Shown in pieces: positions 18,301 through 26,779 of a DNA stretch of 64,000 bases. The notes below the pieces were generated by a model, which did not search any database, was not told where the DNA came from, and saw only the letters and a list, made by a program, of their open reading frames with translations. Numbering within the stretch: position 1 is the stretch's first letter; each line of letters starts with the position of its first letter. The DNA comes from an uncultured Desulfobacter sp. (lineage in GTDB: Bacteria; Desulfobacterota; Desulfobacteria; Desulfobacterales; Desulfobacteraceae): the NCBI RefSeq assembly GCF_963677125.1, contig NZ_OY781882.1, positions 4,982,501-5,046,500 on the forward strand. The letters are read 5' to 3'. The position numbers and the translations under genes are program-made.

Positions 18301-18978
18301 TTGGCCCAATATTATGCATTCCGGTTTCTGGAGGGAATAATGGGCCGGAACCATATAGGACAATGGCTGGATAAAGCATATGAAGACTATGAAAAGGAAA
18401 GATCCGATGAGGAAATTGAAGAAAAGCCCCTGCTTTATGTGGATGAGGCCGCCTATCTTTCCCGTGATAAAGGGGGACTTGCTCTGTATGCCCTGGCCCA
18501 GCGAATAGGTGCTGAGCAATTTGATGTATGGCTGGCCGAATGGATAGCCCGGGCAGATCAAAAAGAAAACTTTTTTACCTCTGCCGATTTTTACAAAGAA
18601 CTGAAAAACTTTACTCCTGCCATTCATCACCCCTTTATCCGGGACTGGTTTGAACGGCGCATTCAATACCGGCTGTCGCTGGACAATGCGCAAATAAAGG
18701 ACGGAAAACTTGCCCTGACCATTTCTGCCGCCAAAATGGAATCCAGGGGTGAAAGAGGGACGATGGGAAAAAGCTTCTCCGCTCCCCTTGAAGTTGGGAT
18801 GGCAGATGAATCCGGGAACGTTAAGGATGTCAGGAAGATCATGATCCAACCGGGACAAAACAGCTATGCCCTGGACTGCCGTCTTTCTTCGTCCACCGTA
18901 ATTCTTGATCCGAATTATTGGTATCTGATCGAAGCCAGGAAAAAATGTTCGAAAAAATTAAAAGCTCAACCCAAATAA
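15385..18978 (+). CDS. ABC-2 permease fused to inactive M1-peptidase-like domain
   Basis: 1197 residues. The first 600 hold two sets of about six membrane helices (roughly 20-260 and 310-590), an ABC-2 permease. The last 560 residues resemble the M1 aminopeptidase fold found in permease/M1 fusion proteins. At the position of the zinc motif HExxH the protein reads RELAR (947-951), and the downstream zinc-ligand Glu in the (L/T)-E-S-L-A-Q-Y context is Gln (Q971, in FLTQSLAQY). All three metal ligands are thus replaced while the fold and the Glu base (E948) remain, so it should be a binding domain rather than a peptidase. The start overlaps the ATPase gene and the last 13 bp overlap the convergent AraC gene. 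A fragment of a second copy lies at 26780-26909. Confidence 0.87.
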   Translation: MKLSSIIKFECLYNAKHIYTHLFFFLLIFQGIWYNMGISDHIPNKNMMINAPAIAYGNLALMGIILFAVTAIITAGSLARDLESGSAHILYPAVVEEKKYFFGKYLGTVIVNFMVVLGYPIGILFFPLLGIGLPEQYGPVPIGQLLHGIFLLTVPNLIFLVTLSIFMVVMFRRAAAAYLGVLLIFIFFLVSVSLRDKTAYPLAIELLDPFGYCCVNHLTDKMDTLQFNSAYLPLSQTLLLNRLGWIAVSILLFVASVFKFNFKTFIAHPGKAVKQEKVIAKPVLDIGPQVFPSMNYGIWSCLIKSVKFALVNVKSILGSPGFLAMLITLLLMFLGYDFLWTSTNYLTTSHLPLTSIMTIIRVPMMLVIGVMILILSGEILFKDRASSLWPVVDAMPTPSWVYIFSRWLTMGGLAFIIASLMFAAGVFSQWVMGFQDIEWGLYIRDLYGPRFGWLTSLQLISLAFFFGAVFNDRIKGHIVSIAVFLFIVMSVDHQLIERQHLAFSIVPASLGPEMINYSEMNGYGVLDAGLSFYTGAWMSLSALFFVVTLLLWNQGVNRSFKERLQVLKRTVRMPLGKVLSGTAIICFILFGGFQYGIHDNLICKAGYQTKAQKEVADTAYEKKYAKYREVVQPKITNLDLTLDLFPSKRQAAYTAKLALKNESGQPIDTLHLDWDKKLVVEKIFSNNYCLEKLEDDPGLRHTIFRLTPSLEAGESLTLNLVANLAYKGFHQSEFQGDLTYNGTVLGTDFLPLFGYDRARELTNNKKRLQQGLAPLDSRMDTMDNAFSRRNRFESVQSDSLTWNMVISTDGDQRVIGPGEEVNTWQEEGRNYAEYRSDRPGAMDFKIISARLATQEFDCQGTPCRLSYEPRHTYNLSVFEDAVQKAVPWLAERLGPYPYSVVRIVEKPFYDSEFITFANVTAISESRGWTADIKNDEDGQYIYLTIARELARQWILASLRAADVQGAEFLTQSLAQYYAFRFLEGIMGRNHIGQWLDKAYEDYEKERSDEEIEEKPLLYVDEAAYLSRDKGGLALYALAQRIGAEQFDVWLAEWIARADQKENFFTSADFYKELKNFTPAIHHPFIRDWFERRIQYRLSLDNAQIKDGKLALTISAAKMESRGERGTMGKSFSAPLEVGMADESGNVKDVRKIMIQPGQNSYALDCRLSSSTVILDPNYWYLIEARKKCSKKLKAQPK

Positions 18979-19973
18979 TGGCTTGGCGTATTTCCAAAAT
19001 GTTTTTTAAATTCTCTGGAGAATGTCCCGTGCTGGGCATACCCCACTTCAAAAGCAACGTCCGTAACACTTCTGTTCCCAGCCCGTAACAGACGCTTGGA
19101 TTCTTCCAGCCTGAACGTGCGAAGAAAATCAAAAATAGTAACGCCATAAACCTTACGAAAACACTCATTTAACCTGTTTCTATTCACCCCCACCATTCTG
19201 GAAAGCTCGGTAAGGGAAGGGGGATTTTTAATATCGGAGATCATTATGTCTCTGGCTTTGTGAACGAAATTCTGGGAACCGGTTTCCAAGTTAAAGCAGG
19301 AGATGTCCTGCCCCTTATCAGAATTAAGTTGATCAAAACTTAAGGTTATCAGTTCCAGGGCTTTACTTCCTAAAAAGAGATGCCTGCGGGCATCAATATA
19401 AGTACATCCGAGAATTTCATGAATACAAACATGAATGGAAGGCGTCATGAACACAGGGCAGCGAAAAGATTCACCTTCAGTTTGGAGAGACAACATTTCT
19501 TCTATCTTTCGAGAAAAGTCTCCTGTAATTCTTTGAGAAAAATGCTTTACAAACCATGGTTCCATTAAAACCACTATGAAACAAAAGGGTTTTGCAGGGT
19601 AATGGAGCACGCTCATACGGTTACGTGCGAAGGTTAAATACCCTTGATTTGAGCAAAAAGTAGTTTTTTGTTCTTGGCTCGCGTACTGGCTATGAAATCC
19701 TTCACCAAGAATAAAAAGAAGACGAACAAAATTTGTTTCCTTTTCTTTAAAAGAAACGCTGAAAGCACTGGAAGGATACTGCCTTGTGATTGCCAAAATT
19801 AAACCAGGCTGACACTTGAGTAGATATACAAATCCTTTACTTAGTCCGTTTAAGCGGTCTGACCAATTATAGAAGACTTCATCCCCGTCTTTTTTTTCCA
19901 AAAAATTATTTAGACTAAGGCATTGGCCATAATAGTTTTGAGCTGAAATAATGATAGGATTGCTTTTTTTCAT
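18966..19973 (-). CDS. AraC-family (PchR-like) transcriptional regulator
   Basis: 335 residues, clearly paralogous over its whole length to the regulator at 11178-12197: same opening (MKKSNPIIISAQNYYGQCLSL), same sensor-domain motifs (GCTYIDARRHLFLGSKALEL) and the same helix-turn-helix pair (LTELSRMVGVNRNRLNECF; VAFEVGYAQHGTFSREF). It is divergent from receptor 4, with about 350 bp between them containing the repeat operator at 20195-20227. Its 3' end overlaps the permease fusion gene by 13 bp. Recognition-helix residues differ from the paralogue (NRLNECF against TTLSQSF), in line with the changed half-site sequence. It is intact although its receptor is split by an insertion sequence. Confidence 0.88.
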   Translation of the reverse strand: MKKSNPIIISAQNYYGQCLSLNNFLEKKDGDEVFYNWSDRLNGLSKGFVYLLKCQPGLILAITRQYPSSAFSVSFKEKETNFVRLLFILGEGFHSQYASQEQKTTFCSNQGYLTFARNRMSVLHYPAKPFCFIVVLMEPWFVKHFSQRITGDFSRKIEEMLSLQTEGESFRCPVFMTPSIHVCIHEILGCTYIDARRHLFLGSKALELITLSFDQLNSDKGQDISCFNLETGSQNFVHKARDIMISDIKNPPSLTELSRMVGVNRNRLNECFRKVYGVTIFDFLRTFRLEESKRLLRAGNRSVTDVAFEVGYAQHGTFSREFKKHFGNTPSHYLG

Positions 19974-20194
19974 GTAAGAAGACCTTTCTATTCCCTGAAG
20001 TAATTGCCCTCACCAATAATTAACATAACACAATGAAATTTGTTTAGGCAAAACGAATTTGTTTGTATCGACATGGCATCAGATAGGACGATGAATATTG
20101 CAAGTAAAAAAACCGTACAAGAAGCGATAAAGAACAGGTTGAGTTATTACCCTTCTATCTTAAATCAAGCTATTAAGGCTTTTTTTGCAGTGAA

Positions 20195-20227
20195 GCGACA
20201 TAAAAATGTTTTTAGGCAATATAAAAA
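20195..20227 (+). promoter_or_regulatory. Putative AraC operator: 21-bp-offset direct repeat before receptor 4
   Basis: GCGACATAAAAA (20195-20206) and GCAATATAAAAA (20216-20227), offset 21 bp, sit in a 65-bp block homologous to those before receptor 3 and the ZinT-like gene, with TATAAG at 20243-20248. Both half-sites begin GC rather than GT. The two half-sites changed together, as expected if they track a different regulator. Confidence 0.65.
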
Positions 20228-21022
20228 AATCTTGTACTTTATTATAAGTTCGTAATGCTTAATTTTGTTTTTGATGTGTTGTTTGTAGGAGTCGTTCTTA
20301 TTACGTTTAAGTTTAAGGAAAAACAAAATGAAAATTTTTCAAACAGTTATTGTAGTTATTTCAATCTTGATAACCATAAATCAATCCATAGCAGATAGTG
20401 AACAATCCGAAGTATCATTGGATTCCATCACTGTAACTGCAAATAAGCAGGAAGAAAATATTCAGGATGTTCCAACGAGCATCACAGCCTTTGATGAACT
20501 TATACTTGATGACAAGAATATTGATTCTGTTGGCGAGTTGACCGATTACGTTCCAAATTTAATACTCACTTATTCAGGCATTTCAGGTTTCGCAAGGCCT
20601 GCTATGAGGGGGATTTTGGCTCAATCAGGATCAGGTGTTTCAACTGCCATGTTCATTGACGGAATCCCGGTTTTATCAGGTTATGGATATGACGACACCC
20701 TGCAGAATATTGAGCGAATAGAGGTTTTACGCGGTCCTCAAGGAACATTGTACGGAAAAAGTGCAGAAGCAGGTGTTATCAATATTATTACCCTTCAACC
20801 AGATAATACTTTTCGTGGAAAGGTTTCGGTTGATGGTGGAGAGGATTATAAAAAAGATGTTTCTTTAAACGTAAGCGGGCCGATTATTCAGGATAAACTC
20901 TTCTTTGGACTGTCTGCCCAATATTATGAAAAAGACGGTTTTATCAAAAATGGGTACACAGGTGATGAGGCTGACAATCTATCACATTGGTACGGAAAAG
21001 GCCAGCTTAGATGGACGCCGAT

Positions 21023-22363
21023 CAGGGCTAACGCATGTAAAAATTCTAAGTGGCCTATGATCCTGGCGTTATCTACCAGTCATGCAAACATCACGTCCTC
21101 CAAATACTGTGTATCCATTGCCGCATTCAATCTTTTTGACTTGATGCTCCCTTTAAAACTTTTATTTTCTTTAAGCAGATTTAAGGCAATATGCCGAATT
21201 GCCGCAAAGTTCTCCGGCCCGAATCCTTTCCGTATCCTGCTCTCATCTTCCCGGAAAGCGATATCCAATACCCAGTGAAGTGAATTCTCAATTCCCCAAT
21301 GACTTCTGACAGAAGTTCCAAATACCTGCGCAGTACAATCAAGACTGGATATATAATAACGCCTGTCACAACTTACTTCCCCGTTAACATTCCGGGTGCT
21401 TTCAACCATCCCCAAAGATTTTAAACCAGGCCAATTTTCTTTGTCATCAAGCCAATCAATATCACGGGTTATGACATTCCTACGGGTCTCAATGCGTCCA
21501 TGCCCACCATCTACTGTTTCATATTCATCGAAACAGTATCCCTCTTCTTTCATATTGTTCATGTGGTCAAAAAAACGGACTGTATTTTCATAAAGGGTCT
21601 TGTGGTTTTCTTTTAATGCCAGAATGTAGTCACAATTACTGTCAATTATGGTTTCCGCAATTTTTTTCTGTGTCCCCATGGCATCAATGGTGACTATGCA
21701 ACCGGATAGATCAAGCAACTTTAAAAGATAGGGAATGGCGGTTATTTCATTGGATTTTTCTTCCGTTTTTAGTTGCCCGAGAACTACCTGATTTGCAGTT
21801 GCCCAGGCACTAATCATATGGATGGCTTTTTTATCCTCAGATCTGTTATGAGAGCGTCTCAGGGTTTTTCCGTCTATCGCCACAACCTGGCCTTTGGTTT
21901 GTTTGGCTACAGAGGCAATCCAGTTTTTGAAACTATTTTGAAATTCTTGTGGGTTCATCCTTTCAAAAATTCGGTCAAAGGTATCATGTGATGGGATCCC
22001 ATATGGCAATTCCAGGAATTTTGAAAGCCATCTCTTTCGCTTTTTTCCAAAATTTTCAATTTGTTCGTAGGTATCGGCCCCTGCGACAACGCCACATATT
22101 GCAATAATAATCACATCAATTAATTTATGGAGCTTGTTGTGGTGCCTATGATCTTCAATCGTCTCAAAGTATTTATTTATGTTGTTTTTACCCATTGGCA
22201 ACTCCTTGTTTTTGTTGCCAATGGGTACTACAAATTAAACGAAAAATCTAGCGAAAAATATTCCTTTTAAAATCAAATAGTTACGTCATGTATGTTATGA
22301 AATGCTAACTTTTTTCCTAAAACCCACAGAATGCCTGCCATTTTTTTACATGCGATAGCCCTG
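21023..22363 (-). mobile_element. Insertion sequence, ISAs1 family
   Basis: A 1341-bp element with terminal inverted repeats CAGGGCTA(A/T)CGCATGTAAAAA at both ends, flanked by a perfect 10-bp duplication (21013-21022 and 22364-22373). It carries one transposase gene. Family assignment is from the transposase; a 10-bp duplication suits the family. A solo end of a related copy lies at 53360-53446. Confidence 0.95.
21080..22201 (-). CDS. ISAs1-family transposase (DDE)
   Basis: 373 residues, full length and without interruption. Family hallmarks are the N-terminal DHRHHNKLHKLIDVIIIAICGVVAGADTYEQI region, the catalytic-site segments VVAIDGKTLR (first Asp) and CIVTIDAMGTQ (second Asp), and SHWGIENSLHWVLDIAFREDESRIR near the C-terminus with the Glu. 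It is in antisense orientation to the receptor it interrupts and appears functional. Confidence 0.95.
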   Translation of the reverse strand: MPMGKNNINKYFETIEDHRHHNKLHKLIDVIIIAICGVVAGADTYEQIENFGKKRKRWLSKFLELPYGIPSHDTFDRIFERMNPQEFQNSFKNWIASVAKQTKGQVVAIDGKTLRRSHNRSEDKKAIHMISAWATANQVVLGQLKTEEKSNEITAIPYLLKLLDLSGCIVTIDAMGTQKKIAETIIDSNCDYILALKENHKTLYENTVRFFDHMNNMKEEGYCFDEYETVDGGHGRIETRRNVITRDIDWLDDKENWPGLKSLGMVESTRNVNGEVSCDRRYYISSLDCTAQVFGTSVRSHWGIENSLHWVLDIAFREDESRIRKGFGPENFAAIRHIALNLLKENKSFKGSIKSKRLNAAMDTQYLEDVMFA

Positions 22364-23805
22364 GGACGCCGATAGACGACCTTGATATTAGCTTAATCTT
22401 TTCTCAACTTGAATATGACAATGATGGCAACACCATGGGATTGAGTGAAGATGGAGCTGCGGCTTTGGGCGTGACTGCTTCCGGTGACCGGGAAGTATAT
22501 TCTGATTTTGACACCAAAGAGAAATCAAAAACCAACGCTCAAGCCTTAAAAGTGAGTTACGATTTTGGTGATACATTAAATGTAACCTCAATCACCACTC
22601 ACCGCTTTTTTGATAGTGATTTTGCAGTGGATCATGACTTTAATCCTGTTGAACTAAACCATACTACGAGTGAAGGCGAAGAAGATAAAATTTCTCAGGA
22701 GCTGAGGTTAGCATCGAAGACGGAGAAGATGAGCTGGGTGGCCGGTATCTATTATGATAAAGACGATGATACAATGGACTTTTCATATTCTTCTATAACA
22801 ATAAAGAGGAATCTTGGGGGCGAGGCTTACGCACTTTTTGGCCAACTTCGTTACGCGTTAACGCCTAAAATTGGCATGACTGGTGGTCTTCGTTATGAAA
22901 CACAGGATAAAGATATGCAAGATTATCTTACAGGCAACGATTTTGATGATACCTGGGATGACATTGCACCTAAATTCAGTGTGGATTATGCCATAACAGA
23001 ACAGGTAATGGGGTACGCTACGGTTGCGAAAGGTTTCAGATCAGGTGGTTTTAATTATATGAGTACAGATTCGAAATATGACAGCTATGACAGCGAAGAG
23101 CTGTGGTCCTATGAAATAGGAGCTAAAAGTCAACTTTTTGAAAACAGATTGATCGTAAACGGTGCACTCTTTTACATGAATATAGATGACATGCAAGTGA
23201 CAGAATCAATCGGCCCAACGAGTTACATAACCAATGTTGGTACTGCTGTCTCATATGGCGTTGAACTGGAAGTACAGGCAAAAATTACACCTCAATTCAC
23301 CCTGACGGGAAGCATTGGCTATACTAATGTAAAATTTGATGAATATAAGGACGACTCAGGAGACTATAGTGATAACAAGGCGCCGAATGTCCCCGAATAT
23401 ACATTTGCCATAGGTGGCCAATATCGACCAGGGAACGGCTTTTATGCCGGGGTTGATTTGGTTGGTGTTGGAAAAACGTATTTAGAAAGGACAAATACAT
23501 ATAAAAGAGATGCGTATCAACTGATTAATGCCAAAATAGGGTATGAAGCTGAAAATTGGGATATTTATCTCTATGGTAAAAACATCCTTGATAAAGATTA
23601 CTCAAAAGAAGACGCGACTTATGTATATTACAGTGACCCTCGTGAATTAGGGGTAAAGCTTACTTACCGATTTTAAGATACAATTGTATTGCCGGAAAAA
23701 TCGGTTTGATGAAGCCGCTGTGGGCAGCGAAGCTGCTTTATCCTATATCGGGAATCATTGTAGTATCTGGTATAAATGTAAATTTTACCTTTAAGGAGAC
23801 GTAAA

Positions 23806-24107
23806 ATGAGTAAAAGGCTGGTTAGTTCAATATTTCTGATTGCATGCATCTTTTCCAGCGTAGTATTTGCCGCCCAAGATAAGGAACAGGAGAAGATTAT
23901 CGACCTCACGCCATGGAAAGGAACTAACGAATCCATGGCCAAACTTTACAACAGTGAAGCCGGAGAAGGGTATTTTAAAAAGTGGCGGAACACACACCCA
24001 AGGGGTATACAAAAAAAGATGAAGCCAAAATTCTAGCGAAGAAGAACAAAGACGCAAAAAGTCGGGGAGAAAATCTGCCGCCGTTGAAAGAGGCAATAAA
24101 CGAGTGA
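23806..24107 (+). pseudogene. Decayed ZinT-like metal-binding protein
   Basis: The first 55 codons match the intact ZinT-like gene at 10391 (signal peptide, then IDLTPWKGTNESMAKLYNSEAGEGYFKK). The frame then shifts within the stretch for EHTPKGYTK, the central and histidine-rich part is missing, and a trace of the original C-terminus (LPPLKEAINE then stop at 24107) is readable in another frame. It follows receptor 4 by 130 bp with a good ribosome site (AAGGAG). The cassette downstream of receptor 4 therefore once carried the same partner as the receptor 3 neighbourhood. Confidence 0.8.
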
Positions 24108-24135
24108 TTCCCTTCATGGTGCCCCCTATATTTGA

Positions 24136-24172
24136 GGGCTGATAGCCAGGCCTATATACTAGGCTATCGCCC
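24136..24172. other. Strong stem-loop
   Basis: GGGCTGATAGCC (24136-24147) pairs with GGCTATCGCCC (24162-24172) with one bulged T. It lies between the decayed ZinT-like gene and the VapBC module. It lacks a T-run, so it is a weak terminator at best. Confidence 0.5.
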
Positions 24173-24308
24173 TTCGTTAGGTGGGAGGGGGTATGGTGCC
24201 GTCTCTATGTAACCGGCGAAGATACAGAATCGGGTTGTGAATGGATATACATTGTAATTGATTGTTCTCTGGTGTATCATTTTAAAAAAACATACACATG
24301 GAGGAGCG

Positions 24309-24503
24309 ATGAGAACCAATATAGTCATTCGGGATGATTTGATGCAAGAAGCGTTGCAACTCTCTGATGTGAAAACCAAAAAAGCGGTTGTCGAAGAGGG
24401 GCTTAAACTGTTCGTCAAATTAAAAAAACAGCAGAAAATTGCATCATTGAGAGGAAAATTGCATTGGGAAGGCGATTTGAACGCCATGAGGCTTGATAAG
24501 TGA
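24309..24503 (+). CDS. vapB: VapB-type antitoxin
   Basis: 64 residues from the ATG at 24309, chosen because GGAGGA precedes it and the protein then begins MRTNIVIRDDLMQEALQLS, the usual ribbon-helix-helix opening of VapB/DUF2191 antitoxins. The basic central segment TKKAVVEEGLKLFVKLKKQQ matches the second helix and linker. The C-terminal tail would occupy the toxin's active site. The stop overlaps the toxin start (GTGA), the standard coupled arrangement. The pair would bind its own promoter. It appears intact. Confidence 0.9.
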   Translation: MRTNIVIRDDLMQEALQLSDVKTKKAVVEEGLKLFVKLKKQQKIASLRGKLHWEGDLNAMRLDK

Positions 24504-24904
24504 TCCTGGTTGATTCTTCGGTGTGGATTGCCTATTTTAACGGGCAGATAAATTGGCAGACCAATACACTGGATACTTTGCTGCACGAAGCGCCCGTATT
24601 GTTGGGTGATCTGATCCTCGTTGAAATTTTGCAAGGATTTAAAACAAACAAAGAATTTGATGCGGCAAGAGATTTATTGGCTGTTTTGGATTGCGTTTCG
24701 CTCAATAGCTGTTCTCTGGCAGTTGCCTCAGCTACAAATTACAGAACAATGCGCAGACAGGGAATTACCGTGAGAAAAACCATAGATGTTATAATCGGAA
24801 CTTATTGTATAGAAAACGATTTGTCGTTACTTCATGATGATCGTGATTTTAATCCCATGGAAACCATTCTGGGATTACAGGCCGTTACACCCGAAATGGG
24901 GTAA
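24500..24904 (+). CDS. vapC: VapC-type PIN-domain ribonuclease toxin
   Basis: 134 residues starting at GTG 24500, overlapping the antitoxin stop by four bases. The acidic PIN residues are all visible: ILVDSSVWI (Asp near 4), ILVEILQGF (Glu near 42), RKTIDVIIGTYCIEND (Asp near 94) and LLHDDRDF (Asp near 113). VapC proteins cleave tRNA or rRNA when not held by VapB. The length is normal. The module sits between a decayed gene and a DUF1703 gene, a typical accessory location. Confidence 0.92.
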   Translation: MILVDSSVWIAYFNGQINWQTNTLDTLLHEAPVLLGDLILVEILQGFKTNKEFDAARDLLAVLDCVSLNSCSLAVASATNYRTMRRQGITVRKTIDVIIGTYCIENDLSLLHDDRDFNPMETILGLQAVTPEMG

Positions 24905-24973
24905 CAATCCAGGCCGTTATTGGAATCTAATCGAAAACAGTGGAAATGTTTAAAAGAAATTAGGACCAGCGGT

Positions 24974-26530
24974 TTATTGGCTCGCCTGCAACTGCTCCCA
25001 TTCAAAGGTTACGATATTGCGTTCATCGCGGTCGAATTCCACACCGATCAGGTAAACTTCGGCCATGCCGGCCCTGTATTTTTCGGCATATCCCTTTTGT
25101 TTTATCTGTTCCAGAGCCGTTCCCGGTGTTTTGTCTATATCCACCACCTTGAATTCAAATATATAGGCCCTGTTATCTATTTTTACCGTCATGTCTATGC
25201 GGCCGTGGCTGGTGGTATCCTCGGCCGTCACGTCCAGGCCAAGGGCCGTGAAATAGCAGTAAAAAACGGATGCGTAGTAGCCTTCGTATGCGGATAATTT
25301 GTTTTTCCGGTACCAGTCATGGGGAATGGCGGAAAAAAGAGATTGGAAAATCCTGTGAAGAGAGTCCGGGTCCGCGTCCTGAAATGCCTGGTATATCCGA
25401 AGCTGGGTTCTTTCTTTCAACACGGTGTCATGGGAGTATCTGTTCAGGATATAATCCGATAAACTTGCTTTCACCTCCATGTTTGGGTATTGAAGCTTAT
25501 AGAAAATTTTTCCCGCCACCCTGCGGTCATGGGCGATTGTAAGATAGCCTGCCTGGAAAAGAAGGTTTTCAGGTCTGATAAAGTCAATATCAAATGCGCC
25601 GATCAGGGTTTCGGACGCCTCTATGTTCTCAATATCCGGGATATAGTATTGATTTTTCTTTAAAAGATTTATCAAAAATGTGGGGGTGCCCGTCTCAAAC
25701 CAGTAGTTGCGGAATTTCCCGGCACGAAGATAGTGAAGGATGCTGAAAGGGTTGTATACCTTTTCTCCGAGCCAGGCATAGCCGTTGTACCATTGGCGGA
25801 TATCTTCCAGGGATTTGTTTTCCAGACGTTCTGAAAATACTGAAACCATCTCCGGTTCCGTATAGCCGCAGATCGCGGAATATTCAGCATCCAGCGTGAT
25901 ATCGGTCAGGTTGTTCAGCCCTGAAAACAGGCTTACCTTGGAAAATTTGGATACGCCGGTGAGAAAAACAAAGCACAGATTGGCATCCTGTCCTTTGATC
26001 ACGGAATAAAGGTTTTTTAGTCCTTCACGCATCTCTTCCGCGATTTTGGGGTTTACAATATTATCCAGGATAGGCTTGTCATATTCATCAATCAGGATTA
26101 CAGCACGAAGACCGTATTTTTCACTTGATCTTTGAATAAGGTCACTGAAACAGCCGGAAACGCTGTCTTTGTACCGGCATTCGACCCCCAATCTTTTTTG
26201 ATTGCCTTCAATCAGTTCAAATATCTTTTTGTCCAGTTCCTCCCTGTTTTTGAGAACGCCTTCAGCAAAGGAGATATGGATAACCGGATAGCGCTTTTCC
26301 CAGTCCCAGTTGTCATATAACCACAGTCCCTGGAAAAGGTCTTTATCGGCCTCGAACGCCGCTTTGAGGGTGTCGATGAACAGGGATTTACCAAAACGCC
26401 TGGGTCTGGAGAGAAAATAGTACTTGCCTTGTTCAGACAAATCATGGACAAATTTGGATTTGTCCACATAGGCATGGCCTTCCTCAATAATTTCTCTCAG
26501 GGTGCTGATGCCCACGGGCAGTTTTTTCAT
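24974..26530 (-). CDS. DUF1703-type ATPase/PD-(D/E)XK nuclease-like protein
   Basis: 518 residues. The N-terminal half is an AAA-ATPase-like domain with a Walker A variant RPRRFGKSL (near residue 39) and Walker B AVILIDEYDKPIL. The C-terminal third has the PD-(D/E)XK-like pattern GRIDMTVKIDNRAYIFEFKV. These proteins are common in multiple copies in anaerobes and their function is not established; a role in mobile-element or nucleic-acid processing is often guessed. A C-terminal fragment of a second member lies at 53074-53307. The gene is intact and alone on its strand here. Confidence 0.85.
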   Translation of the reverse strand: MKKLPVGISTLREIIEEGHAYVDKSKFVHDLSEQGKYYFLSRPRRFGKSLFIDTLKAAFEADKDLFQGLWLYDNWDWEKRYPVIHISFAEGVLKNREELDKKIFELIEGNQKRLGVECRYKDSVSGCFSDLIQRSSEKYGLRAVILIDEYDKPILDNIVNPKIAEEMREGLKNLYSVIKGQDANLCFVFLTGVSKFSKVSLFSGLNNLTDITLDAEYSAICGYTEPEMVSVFSERLENKSLEDIRQWYNGYAWLGEKVYNPFSILHYLRAGKFRNYWFETGTPTFLINLLKKNQYYIPDIENIEASETLIGAFDIDFIRPENLLFQAGYLTIAHDRRVAGKIFYKLQYPNMEVKASLSDYILNRYSHDTVLKERTQLRIYQAFQDADPDSLHRIFQSLFSAIPHDWYRKNKLSAYEGYYASVFYCYFTALGLDVTAEDTTSHGRIDMTVKIDNRAYIFEFKVVDIDKTPGTALEQIKQKGYAEKYRAGMAEVYLIGVEFDRDERNIVTFEWEQLQASQ

Positions 26531-26779
26531 GGCTACGCCCTCGGCGGGTTAAGGATCAAAATATGCCGGTCATCCCTTGCATCATCCATATTGCATCTCT
26601 CATTTTTTTTAGGAAAGTCTGTGTAAGCGATACAGATCTTTCAACTTTCGTTGTGGGCTGAGCATGGCAGTTGATATGTCAGGTCGGCCCATGGCCGTTT
26701 ATTTAACGGCTGCAAAATAACACGTGAATCTACTGTATAAACCTTATTATCAGTTCCTGAAAAAATCAAATTATCTATG

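Larger units (their letters stand above)
20328..23676 (+). pseudogene. TonB-dependent receptor 4, split by an ISAs1-family element
   Basis: The N-terminal part (20328 to the IS at 21023) has the signal peptide, TonB-box region and plug, and the C-terminal part (from 22364 to 23676) continues the barrel to TYRF. Removing the IS and one copy of the 10-bp duplication (GGACGCCGAT at 21013-21022 and 22364-22373) rejoins ...LRWTPI with DDLDISLIFSQ in the correct frame, giving a complete receptor like its paralogues 1 and 3. No other damage was seen, so the insertion looks recent. A truncated product running to a stop inside the IS (21278) could still be translated but would lack the barrel. Confidence 0.93.

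Noticed and set aside
18010..18858. 282-codon open frame on the minus strand
   Set aside because: Antisense to the M1-like domain of the fusion gene; composition is typical of a shadow frame and no family is recognisable.
21013..22373. Programmed frameshift or intein in receptor 4
   Set aside because: Terminal inverted repeats, an ISAs1 transposase and a perfect 10-bp duplication show a simple insertion sequence.
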